The notes beneath the pieces are model-generated. The model searched no databases and was not told the DNA's origin. It saw nothing but the letters and a program-made list of their open reading frames with translations. Below, one piece after another: positions 1 to 10,298 of a stretch of 64,000 nt of DNA; positions within the stretch are counted from its first letter, which is position 1; each line of letters begins with the position of its first letter. The translations under genes were made by a program, and so were the position numbers. The stretch is from Hyaloscypha bicolor E. Lineage: Eukaryota > Ascomycota > Leotiomycetes > Helotiales > Hyaloscyphaceae. The DNA lies in NCBI RefSeq assembly GCF_002865645.1, contig NW_020194588.1:788092-852091 (forward strand). The letters run 5' to 3'.

Positions 1-1
1 G

Positions 2-1393
2 AAGCGTCTCTCTATACTACGACTAGTTAATCGTAAGTTCTTTAAGCTATACCTCTTTAAAATTACGTATTTTGCCCTGGAGAAGGCTATAGTAGAGTTC
101 GTATAAGCTAAATTACTTCTCGATTTACTAGAGAAAGAGTAGCGTAATTATCTCTTTAATACTAAACGTGGGTACCAGGAGAACTACTAATTACCTTTAT
201 AATTCGGTATTCCGTACAAATATTAGATGGCATACTTTATATCTCTCGAATAACCCTTATCTTTAATTCTCTTTGATTCCCGCTAGCTCTATAATGGCTC
301 CGAAGTTCTCTATAAATTATGGGAAATGCAACTTAATAATCCTAACCTTAATAGTATAATTAAAGCTCCAGAAGACAAATATACCGGCAATTAATTTAGG
401 GGCTATAGGGGGGAAATAATATTTAATATGGCAGTTTCTATAGCTGAGAAGCATAAGACTCTTTTACCTAAAGATACTAAGTATTTTGCTCTTGTATTTA
501 AGAAGTTAAACGAGAGGCTTGCCATATAACAAGATACTTTATTCAAATCAAAAGAAGCTATACTAGCTCGTCTTCCAGATACCTTAATTTCCCCGAAACT
601 AATATTTATACCGGGCCGCAAAAGAGCACTTACTAGTACGGAGCTTGCTTTTATGGAAGAGGCTAATAAAGCTCGATAACGCCGGAAGGAGGAAAGAGAG
701 AAGGAGCTATAAGAGATAGCTAAATTACTAATAGACAAAGATATTACAGAGCGGTTAAATATATAGCAGGAATTAATATCGGAGTATTTGAAGCGCCTAT
801 AATATAAGAAAGATAGAGAAGAGAAAGATAATAGGAACAACTTTAATAATATAATAATTAATCCTACTATTACCAAAAGCTTAACTTTAATACCCTTATA
901 ATAAATACTACTACCATTAAAGGTAATACTAGCTTGGGAGGCACTTAGGAATCGCAAGAGATTACCAAGTCCGCCTACTTTAGATATAGATACCTCTTTT
1001 GCCTCGAATTACGATCCTAATTACGTCCCTGAAACATAGTATCCGGACGTTAGCTTATTTGTTTCCGATAACGATTTTTACTCTGCCTATAAGGGTAATA
1101 TTAATACTAACTAATTAGCTCGGTCGTTCTCCTCTTCCTTACTATCCTATAACGAATTTATCTCTTAAATCATGGCTATATAAGCTCTAGAACTTGGAAT
1201 GCCTTCCGAACCTCCTCGATTAGAAATACTCCTACTAAGTCGACCAGTTCGTGCAAAAAAGCTTATATTAAAGGCTAAATCGCAGGAGCGTTATAAGGCA
1301 GAGATAGAGAAGGCGAAGGAGCAAAAGTAGAGGAGGAAACCGAAGATATCGGAGACTTCTTAATTAATGGATCTTCTAATCAGGAGCCCGTAA
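2..1393 (+). pseudogene. RIP-degraded transposase-like gene (relic)
   Basis: One reading frame can be followed from base 2 to the TAA at 1391-1393. It is broken only by TAA and TAG codons that would read Q (or W) if a C-to-T or G-to-A change were undone, which is the RIP signature. The frame keeps a protein-like composition. A middle part has conserved-looking phrases such as LYNGSEVLYKLWEMQLNN and KAPEDKYTGN, followed by a long charged K/E/R-rich coiled-coil-like stretch and a Pro/Ser-rich tail. This layout resembles the C-terminal part of a fungal DNA transposase, possibly MULE/Hop-like, but no catalytic motif is visible and the 5' end lies outside the window. GTAAG follows the last stop, so a further exon is possible. 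The mobile-element nature is inferred from RIP and composition; the family is uncertain. Confidence 0.5.
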
Positions 1394-1685
1394 AGGTAAG
1401 TAAGTATAACCTCGTTTCGATTCAAGTACTAATTATATGCTAATTATAGGCGCTCGACTATTCTTTACCTCTCTCTTTACGTCGATTTCTAATGTCAGTT
1501 TCCTATATTGATTTCCTATAAACGAACCATATATAAAATGGGGTGAAGGCTAAATAAGGAGAATAGTAGATAATATATTTCCTGTTTCTTAGCGTATAAT
1601 CTAGTTTTATGTTAATTGCGATATACATTTTTATATTAGTATAGTATTCGTAAAGTAGATTACGGGAAAGTTAATACATGTGGGC
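1394..1685. other. AT-rich flank of the transposase relic
   Basis: AT-rich sequence with many TpA steps. It contains a possible intron (GTAAGTAAGT near 1395 to TTATAG near 1448) but no coding frame that I can follow. It probably belongs to the same mobile-element relic. Confidence 0.3.
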
Positions 1686-3175
1686 TTATCTTGAGATTAC
1701 GGGGCTTACCATACTAATTAAGATAGCGAGTAGTGCGGAGCGGCAGAATCGAACTATCCGATGATCGTATGGGGCAGACAGTCTTTCGGATCTGTCTGCC
1801 CCGAGAGCGTTGGGTGGGCGTCGATGAGCTTCGAAGCTCTTCAAGCAAGCTTCGATATCGGTTGGGTTGGGAATCTTCCCTGAACTGTTGTCCACGAGAC
1901 GTTTGAGATGGTTGGCCAGAGATGCTACACTTTCGGTTACGAGGGTGGTTCCGAGTCCTGATTCTGGAGTGACCTGTTTGCTGTCAGTGTGAGTACTCGA
2001 GACCGAGATTCGAAGGGTCATACTTTGTGCACGCTGTCCCCCACGCATACAATTTGTCCATATGTCCACCCCCTGAGGACTCCCTCTTCGAGAGGAACCA
2101 GGACAGCGAGCTCCAAATTCTTCCACAAATCACCAAATTTAATTTCTTCCTTATCCGACACAAGGATCTTGTCGAGTTTGCTTTCGGCGAAGACCTTTTT
2201 ATCTTCGTCGGCGTATCGGGGAATATTTGGTAAATGGTATTTCTTGTCCAATTTCTCGATCAAAGACCATATAACAGTGCCGTTTTTGAGAACAAACCAA
2301 TAGCAAGCCGCGTCTCGACCTGCGACGATTTGGACATTACCCGTCTCGAGGCCTTTAACTGGCCCTGAGATACCATACAGGCCCCTCCATTTGGCCGTTA
2401 AAACTGTTTGAATATTCCAGTCAGTAATAAGAAGCGACTCGGATATAGAAGACTAACAGTCCTTGTCGCTGCTCGGAATCTTTCCTGGCTCTTGCCAGTC
2501 TTTGATACGCCACATATTCTTGCGAACCACACTGTGGACTCCGTCACAGCCAACAACAATGTCTCCGGAGTACTTCGAGCCATGCTCGCAAGTGACAACT
2601 GGCTTCAATTCTTCATACTCATTATTGCGAACTCGTTTATTGGCAAGAACCTTGTCCTTGTCGTGGATATACTTGTACAGTGTTTTCAGAACTGCCGGGC
2701 GTCTGTGGAACGAAGAAGGGTGAAGGCATCAATTAGGAAGTCTAAAGCAAACTGAAATGGAGAATGTGGGAGCCAAACCTTGCTTCACACAACGCGTAGA
2801 GATAGGTTTCATATAAGTACTTTCCAGTGACATCTCGGAAGAGGGCGAACTTTGTCGGCGAAGTCCCGAGAATCTGGGCTGCAGGAGGCTCAATCTAGGT
2901 GATCTAGGCGTCAGTCTGGCCTGGTTAGGACGGGACGGGATGGGGGCGTAGAAACAATACTTCGCGGCTGCGTGGCAGAAGAGGTAGGCCCGTAATATTG
3001 TAAAAAAGTGACGTGCTCAAGAAAGAATTACTTACCCCTGTACCGCCAACTAAATTTAGACCGATCTCCTCCGTGATTCCAAAAGGACAAAATCTATGTT
3101 CGCATGTTGGAGACAATTCGCCAATGTGAGCCCACCAATACCCCCTCCAACAATTATAACTCGGAAACTCGCCAT
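1686..3175 (-). pseudogene. FAD-dependent monooxygenase (PaxM/salicylate-hydroxylase-like), broken
   Basis: Family members use FAD and NAD(P)H to hydroxylate or epoxidise small molecules, often in secondary metabolism. The start is ATG at 3175. [20 protein letters not shown] gives the Rossmann GxGxxG site. Further on are GDIVVGCDGVHSVVRKNMW (the family DG motif), EKLDKKYHLPNIPRY, KFGDLWKN, and GQIVCVGDSVHK (the second FAD-binding GD motif). An intron with a good branch site (GTATGA...CTGACAGCAAACAG) joins VHK to VTPESGLG and then to VASLANHLKRLV and DIEACLKSFEAHRR. Damage includes a frameshift near the first FAD strand (ESRR... versus [10 protein letters not shown]), an in-frame TAG after DKDC near 2455, and loss of family sequence after EAHRRPP next to a palindrome. 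The family is clear. The gene looks inactive, though the exons between 2600 and 3000 are only roughly traced. Confidence 0.75.
1771..1802. repeat. 11-bp perfect inverted repeat (hairpin)
   Basis: GGGGCAGACAG at 1771-1781 is followed by a 10-base spacer and its exact reverse complement at 1792-1802. It sits where the downstream FAD monooxygenase reading frame loses family-like sequence, so it could mark an insertion or rearrangement boundary. Confidence 0.7.
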
Positions 3176-5846
3176 TTGTTGAGGTACCGCCTTGGCTATA
3201 CGTCTTCGAAAAGATGTCGAGGGGGAACAATCTGTTGTGCGACTTGGGGTTGACTTTAACTTATAGCCATTGGATCTTTACGGGCCAGGGAATTGGAAGC
3301 CAGGGGCGTTTTAGGGTTCTGACTGCGCTGACAAGACACGGACACTGCGGAACAGACATCCTCACACTTCGTGCACCGCAGAGGTTAAAACTGCCGACAA
3401 AAGCGTAATTAAGGCAAAACCATATACCAAAAACAGTTGATTCGATTAACTAACATCTGTATTACGTTAGATACCTTTCCGATTCCGTGGAATTTATTTT
3501 TGACTAAAATATTACGCCCAGGACAGCGCTCTTGACCACATTAAAACGCCGCGCCGTCCAAGACGACAACAGGGAAGTTGAGTGGGCAGCTCGGCTATTC
3601 GAAGTCTTCCCACGCTAATGAGGGGCGTTTAATAACACTGTAAGCGAAAAGAAATGGCCCGAGATGTGAATTGAATAGTATTATAGTAAGCGTTATTAGT
3701 GTGGCAAGATAGATACAGTCAGAAATATGGTCGAGAAGTATTTAGAATATTCATGTATATGTGGTTGCTGAGGCTCAAAAGTTTGGGGGGGGGGGGGGGG
3801 GGAGGTTCGGATAAAGTAACGTCTCCAAGTCTCTTTAACCCTGCGATCAAGAGCCAATTGTAGTGGGATTTGCAATTAGGAGCAAATTCACACCAAGTGG
3901 ATGTACTACCATAGTCTGCTCCAATACCAGGACGGTCAGACGGCCATGCTGGTAAAAGTGACAGCGAATGAATGTAATATATTATATTACGCCGCGCCCA
4001 ATTGAAGCGAAACAAAAGGAGTTTTCATCTTCCCTGGGAGTCAACACAGTGCCTGCTGCACTCCAACCAATATAATCGAATCAAACGATGTTGTAGCAAT
4101 AACTAACATTTGTCATTAATCTCCCTTCAAAATCTGTAAAATCAGGGTGCTTACCTGTAAGCAGAAGGACAGGTTTCTATACCATACCCCATTTTAAAGA
4201 CACAATTTATGGGACCATTTAGGAGTTCTCGACCTTGCTGAGTCCCTGCCACAAGAGATGAGAAGCAGGCAGTTATCGTCAATCGCAGGCCAGATATGGC
4301 TTGAAGGCAAGAGAAAAAGCTCGATGAAAATTCTGTAAGTGAACGCCCGTTCGAGATAATATGGCCTTAAGATGTAATTTCAGCAAGAAGACATTCGCGA
4401 TTACAAATTCAGCCCGGTGCAGCCAGCAAATGCATACAAAAAAGTGTCTTTTAACCTTCCTAATTGGTACACCGTTCCGCTGTTCTGGGACGGTGGCTCT
4501 GCACGTGCTTGCATGGTGAGCAAAGGGTTTTATGACAGCAAAAACCGCCGTACTCGAAAATCGAAGGCATATGTGAATTTAAAGTATATGAGGACTCGTA
4601 CTTAAGACAAATTTAGGCTATGGTGGATATCGTCTAGAGACCTTTCTCTCCTCATTTCTACGAGAAGATCGACTCCCCAACCACGTGTGACGTGAGAAGA
4701 ATGTGTTTTCTTGACCGGGGAACAGTATCAAAGTCAGCCATATGATACGTTATATACCCCTCTATAAACTCGCAACATGTACGTTGAGAACAGCAACCGC
4801 AAATGGATATGGTAGCAATACCAAGTAAGGAAGCAACAGGAATACCCCACTCCTACTTTGAAAAGCGGCAGAAAGGAGTCAGTTTACGCCACACGGCAAC
4901 GGCCCATGAACATCGCACCTCCTCACTTCGTCAATGTAGCTCAAAAGTAGTGTGTACTTCGAAGGTAAAATTCTCAGTCGTGGGCCATTGCTCCCCTGCT
5001 CAAGAAATATAAATAGCTCAGAACATAAGCAACAATACGTCTCTGTAGACTGAATCAACGAAGCTCGCCGGGGGAGGCGGGGTCGATTGGGATTTCTTCT
5101 GGTATGTCTGTGCCCAGCCACGCCTACTCCAGATCTGTTTGCGTTGAGGGGAGTGAAGAAGTGGAATCAAAGTAAGGGTGGAGAAACTGAGGCGAGGAAA
5201 TGAGGTGATGAATGTTGTTGTCGAGACTTCAAGTTATTGTCAACACCCCCAAACCACACAGAGGGCGAGACCTCGCTGGAAGTGGTAACGTGACGACCGT
5301 GTGGGCAAGTGGGTAGCGTACAGAAGAAAAGCGAACATGTGCTCGGAGCAAGGGGCAAACGAAACAAAAAGACGCCCACAAGGTTGTTTAAGTTGAAGGG
5401 AAGAAAGAGCCCTTGCTCTTCCACTCAGCTTTTAAGGAGTTCAGATGTGGGTCAGGTCAGTACAATCCATTACACGATGTGAACAAGGTGAACAAGTAAA
5501 AGGTGAGAAGAGCCATTGTGGCTCGAACTTCATTTCAATATGCTCTATCAGCATCCTCCCATTCCAAAAACAAATTGAGTTGCCTTCACTGTATCTTATA
5601 ACAATAATATTATAACAGCAAAGAGAGGCCCGCCCTTCAACAAAAACAACTAAAATTACGACCCTCCATCCAAGTGAGTGGTCTTGCAACTTCGACTTGG
5701 AAGAGCAATCAAAATAAAATATCCAAAAAATAATAACAAATTTGTAACTTTTCCTTGTCCTCCACTCCCGCCAATTCGCAGCAAGATCCAAGACTATCCT
5801 ATCCAAGACCAGCACCGGCGTGAGGTATTTCTGGCGAGACACGGCA
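3176..5846. other. Intergenic region without a recognisable gene
   Basis: Only short unconvincing frames occur here, for example 62 codons at 4417-4605. It holds an 18-base G run at 3785-3802. The stretch from about 5400 to 5846 is probably the 3' untranslated region of the CCCH gene that ends at 5847. Confidence 0.5.
3785..3802 (+). repeat. Poly-G run (18 G)
   Basis: Uninterrupted run of 18 guanines in an otherwise AT-rich context. Confidence 0.85.
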
Positions 5847-7439
5847 CTAGTAGCGCTCATAGTCCTTCTCCCACCTCTCCTTCCTCGGGTGCTTGATAAC
5901 AGTACCAGGTGGGTGATCCTCCTTCCCAAACCTACATCCAAAAGCATTGCACACCGGGTCCTTGCCACTAGTTCCCATACTAACAGACGGACAATGGTGC
6001 CCGTAAATACAAAATTCCAGTTCACAGTCCTGACCATTCAGACATGGGTTGAGTCTTGTCAGATATGCAATAGCTTTCAAATCTTCGTCGGTGGCCTTGT
6101 ATTGGTGCTCGAAACAGCATTCATCGCCCTTGGCGCATGGCCCGCGGAGGTAATGGTTATTGCAGAGTTTGTTGTTTGTGGTTCGGCGTTTGATTTTATC
6201 GAGGACTGTTGCGTTGACGGTGATTGGGGGATCGAGACCGCGGGGATTGGGGACCCAGGCTGGCTTTGCAATGGGGGTAATTGGTGTTAGTTTTTTGGTT
6301 GTACCGTTGGTTTTCACTGGAACTGGTGGGACGGCCACTGGAGCTGAGGGAATAGCTATGGAGGTCACTCCTGCCCAGGTCGATGGTGGCGTGGGAGATG
6401 GAATTAAACGATCGACGAGCTTTTCTGCGCGGAATATGTTGTTGAAATTTAAGACTTGTAGGCCGGTACTGACGAGCTCGCGGACGGTGGGAGGCCCTTC
6501 GATAATTGTAATTCGGCAGCGGTCGTCTTGACTGACTACTTCATCGAGGAAGGGGGCGTAACCGGCGTCGTGGGAGATACCTAGAAGAATCTGTTTGCAG
6601 TTGTGGTTTCGAAGGTGCCAGCGCATGCATTCTGGGAAGCATCAGCCTTGATCTGCTAGCCTTCAGACAATGTATACCTTTGATCTTCGAATCTGCCCGC
6701 TCCTTTCCGTGTCCAACATCGATGAAGTCGAACGAAGCTTTTCCTTGTGTAAAACCTAATGTAAAATCCCTCAAATCATCTGGGTTGCCGAGAGATCCAT
6801 CCCGTCGCATAGCCTTCGAGAGGCCTGTTATATTTGCACAAACTTTAGCCATAATTTCGATTTCGTCTGTAAGTTCGCTGCAGTGTTCGAGGACGGAGTT
6901 TCGAAGAGCGTTGGCTGCCTGCTTTCCCCCTTCGATTCCCTGGTGTATGAGGTCTTCATTGAACTGGACGAGTCAGACATCATTCGATGCGAGGCTGCAG
7001 ATACTCACGATCATACCATCCCCGTCAATCAAGACCATAATGTACGGATTGCGATTCTGCAAAGATCAGCATGCAGGCATCACTCTCAAAGCCTGCTCGT
7101 ACCCTCATGGAATCGCAATCGACACTGAACTGGCCAACTCGCTGCTGGGCCAAATTCAACTGCTGCTGCAAATCCCGTCTCGAGCGCCGGGCATCGTCGA
7201 GATCTAATTGCGCATCTTCTAGCTCTTTTGCAAGTCTCGCATTTTCAAGCCGCAGACCGGTTTCCATGCCCTCGCAGTAAATCAAAAGATCCTAGAGAAG
7301 TCACGACAACGTCCTCAGCAGCTGGAGCACGGCAGCCTGGACCTACCTTTATTAACTCATTGCCGGTGTCTCGCTGCAGCTGCAGAGCTTGGAAGCGCTG
7401 GACGAAATCCATGATGGCCATCGGGGGCAGTTGTGCCAT
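5847..7439 (-). CDS. Tandem CCCH zinc-finger protein with coiled coil (466 aa)
   Basis: Five exons: 7347-7439, 7103-7291, 7009-7056, 6678-6963 and 5847-6631. Introns are 45-55 bp with GT-AG ends, and the sum is 467 codons including the stop. The N-terminus (MAQLPPMAIMDFVQRF) leads into a coiled coil (about residues 35-95, ENARLAKELEDAQLDLDD). Next is a conserved fungal domain starting NPYIMVLIDGDGMI and containing HDAGYAPFLDEV and TIIEGPPTVREL, which resembles a PIN/NYN-like fold. The C-terminus has a C-x8-C-x5-C-x3-H finger (CNNHYLRGPC...CCFEH), then a C-x5-C-x4-C-x3-H finger, then a third Cys cluster. Such fingers usually bind RNA, so a role in mRNA metabolism is likely but not shown. The start at 7439 was chosen because the coiled-coil exon follows directly; the frame is open upstream to 7709, so a longer N-terminus is possible. 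No damage seen. Confidence 0.88.
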
Positions 7440-8301
7440 CACAGCTCCAGGCGCCGGATGGGGAGAACGATCAGCTGAAAATGAAATTTTGAGGTCGTCG
7501 CGTGTTTTTCTAGGGTCTGCAGCGGGAGACGCGCCAGTGGGTCCAGCCAGAGAAGCCTGAAGCCCTAAAGCCAAAAGTGGGATCTCAGATATACTTTCTC
7601 TCGCAGGCGAAGGATCTGCTCGACGACGGATCGCATGAGATAGAGATGGAGCACCAGGAGCAGAAAAAGAAAGGCCCCGATCAGAATGAATGGATGCTCC
7701 TTCTCGCACTTTCCTTTTGCCAATGCAATCCCAGCCTGGTCACAGCTGGCAGCCCACACCCAGCCGCAGCCCAATTCTGTGCTGTGTCTCGGTTGGCAGC
7801 CGCTGGCTGGCTTGCCCTGCCCCAAACCCAATCTGCATCTGCATCTGCCCAACTGAACGGACAGCTGCTGCCTGTCTTTCGGATTTACCCTGGCGCCTCT
7901 CTCATGCTGGAGGCACGCAGCAGGGCTGCTGTGTAGATGCGCTTAAATTGCATGGCGAGACGGGGCGTACACGGTAACAATGTGTCGACCCGTCGGTGAG
8001 CAATGAAATTAATTGCAGGGCGTAGTTGTGTGGCCTGACAGGATTGGGCTCCGTCACGTGCAAGACACACTTCAATCATCACACTTCCCCAGAAATCCAC
8101 AGCTCTTTACACAATTACCAGGAGAAGCGTTGGATTTGTTCTCTGGATGCCCAAGATGGGGTTTGATGCAAGCTAGTGCACGATGCCTTGAACTTCCATT
8201 GCCGTTCTCGCAGCCTCTGTCAGTTGTGCTTCGACACACTTCACCCTATCACTCCTTCTCAGAACTCCACGACCGCGATGCAGGATGACGAGGAGACCTT
8301 T
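7440..8301. other. 5' region of the CCCH gene and intergenic spacer
   Basis: This contains the promoter and leader of the minus-strand CCCH gene and the 3' flank of the F-box pseudogene. A CAG/CTG-rich, moderately GC-rich stretch lies at about 7730-7920. No other gene is supported. Confidence 0.5.
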
Positions 8302-9591
8302 TCACAAATATCCAAGATGATTTTTAATGCCAAGTAGCAACGATGAGTCGAGTTTCCACAGTCTCCTCCACGACGCAGCACCGTGATGTCCGGGAATTGA
8401 ATTCATATCAAGACTGAAGAGCTCGCCCGTGAGTTCAAGAGACTCTAACGGCGGCAATTGGCAAAGAAAGCTTCTTGCAATGTCAAAGAATTCGTTCGTT
8501 TGTCGACGGTCAATATATCTGCCTGCGAGTCTCAACACCAACCTCTTCAACGACGGAAGGCTGGAATTTGCAGCCAAACATGCAAACGTATCTTGTGAAA
8601 TGTATGACTCCAGCTTCAGCGTTTCTACAATTGAGAAGTCCGTGTGTGCCTTCCAGGTTTCGATTAGCTGTGGCTCGATCATCGCGTGACCGACATCTAT
8701 CTCGAGACATCGCAGAGAGCCAGAAACTGGACGGGAGCTTTCTATCTGGTCGCTAGATGTAAGGCCCCTCCATGCCTTTGAACGGAGATAACTATCTAGA
8801 TTTGCCTCCCAGTCTGCATGGAAGATTTGCAGTTCTTTCAAGTTAGGTGCTAGACCGCCTACCATGCTCTGCACTGCTTCATAGTTGAAGTTCGGGATAT
8901 GCTTGGTGATATAGCCGTGTTGCATGTCGCATTCCACTCGAATGCTGGTCAGTGAGGGTGAGGTGGCAAGCATCAGTTCATATGGATCTGTAGAAGGAGC
9001 GTTAAGGCTGCGAAGCTTGAAGGTGTTGATGTGAAGCCTGCACCGGGGAAGGTATTTGTGCAATGCCTCGAGCAGACAGGGTGGAAACTGGCCAGGAAAT
9101 CCGTATCTCAGATCCATGAGTGCAGGCAACTTCTTGAGAAGACTGGCAAGTGGCTTCCAGGCGTCGTTTGTCTTGTAGGTGGCCATGGCAGGCATGATAT
9201 CTGACTTGAAAACATGCCGCTGGGGTCCATTGAACAAGCGGTTCTAGTATCCACGCTCCTCAGCGGTGATATTGATGTAGGGTCTTTGGTCTCTAGGATG
9301 AGATCCGTCGCTGTCATCCTGAGGCCAAGCGCAATCTATAATCAGACAATGTACACGGCCGAAGCTACGAGTGCGCTGCAGCATCTCATGACTTCGTTGA
9401 ACATCGCCAGCGATATGGTTGAGAGACGAGACTCCAAATTTGATAGTTCGGAAGAGGAAAACTGTTGCGGCTGCATGAGAGGACTTGCTGGTACGTGCGA
9501 AGGCAGCAAGGCTCGAGGTGTGGTCGCGATCAAGGTAGTCGCAGACCCGAATCAGGACAGTGGAGGGTAGGTTGTCGAATGGAGGGCCCAT
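8302..9591 (-). pseudogene. F-box protein interrupted by one in-frame TAG
   Basis: F-box proteins couple substrates to SCF ubiquitin ligases. The start MGPPFDNLPSTVLIRVCDYL (9591) matches an F-box, followed by ASLAAFARTSKSSHAAATVFLF. The frame runs 115 codons to TAG at 9244-9246 and then continues in the same frame to 8302 with KTNDAWKPLASLLKKLPAL, FPPCLLEALHKYLPRCRLHI and LRSLNAPSTDPYELM. These phrases are typical of the LRR-like second half of fungal F-box proteins, which normally form one polypeptide. There is no GT-AG pair of plausible length around the stop. Apart from that one codon the roughly 429-codon frame is clean, so this is either a very young pseudogene, a readthrough case or a sequencing error. 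Confidence 0.75.
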
Positions 9592-10298
9592 CTTGGGATT
9601 TTGGATGAGATACGGAGTGGGAAGGGGGAAGGTGTATAGGAAATGAGTTTGGCGGGGGCGCATCGGGCCTGCAGATGACCCCGCATGGATGCGACAGGGG
9701 GGGGGGGGGGGGGTCACGTGAAGACACAAGGTAAGATTACTTTCGTCCTCCATGATCACTTCATAAAGTCGAAATAACCACCATATTTATGTATATTTGA
9801 AGTGATCTCAAGTCAGCACGATTGCGCGAAGTATCGTATTACACCCTGCAAGTTATTGAAACTTTGTGATGCGGGTTTGAAGTTTTGAAGTGTTCATGCC
9901 AGAGCTCGTCAACAGGTATGGCATCAAGATAACACCGTGTATAGTACGCCATTTAGCATAGTAGTTATAATGAGAGTATCGCGAAAAATCCAAGTTTCTC
10001 ACTACTTAATAAGAATATGTCACAGATCACGACTATCAACAATTCTTTCCAGTCTTATATCGCTTCCGTGATCAACTGTTGCCTGCTAGAGTTGCGCCAC
10101 GTGAGCGGGACGCCACCAAACGCACCATCCTCAGCCTTACGATCTTTCGAGAGCTTGTTTTCTTTCCCATCGATACATCAGATCCCTCACGAGCCGGGAA
10201 CCTTCAACTTACCGTTCTACTTCATCCCTTAGAAGGAAGACACTCGACGCGCTTTGGAGTTCAAGGCACGACTCTCGACCCCGTGTGAAGGACCCAAG
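9592..10298. other. Divergent intergenic region with a poly-G run
   Basis: Lies between the minus-strand F-box locus and the plus-strand 1069-aa gene. It holds a 17-base G run (9697-9713) beside a CACGTG box, and little else that I can name. It probably contains both promoters. Confidence 0.5.
9697..9713 (+). repeat. Poly-G run (17 G)
   Basis: Seventeen consecutive G immediately followed by TCACGTG. Read on the minus strand it encodes a Pro run in the open frame upstream of the F-box start, which is one reason to prefer the later ATG at 9591. Confidence 0.85.

Noticed and set aside
403..957. 184-codon minus-strand frame, Ser/Leu-rich
   Set aside because: It is the antisense shadow of the RIP-degraded plus-strand transposase-like frame; its Ser/Leu/Ile-rich composition comes from AT bias.
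1740..1810. Possible tRNA-like sequence around AATCGAAC
   Set aside because: The stems of the T arm and acceptor do not pair; the only solid structure is the 11-bp palindrome.
4417..4605. 62-codon plus-strand frame
   Set aside because: No start context, family resemblance or neighbouring exons.
5441..6037. 198-codon minus-strand frame
   Set aside because: Overlaps the true 3' exon of the CCCH gene in another frame and has no family-like sequence.
7245..7709. N-terminal extension of the CCCH gene up to 7709
   Set aside because: The frame is open, but the extension has low-complexity, UTR-like composition. The ATG at 7439 directly precedes the conserved part. Not excluded.
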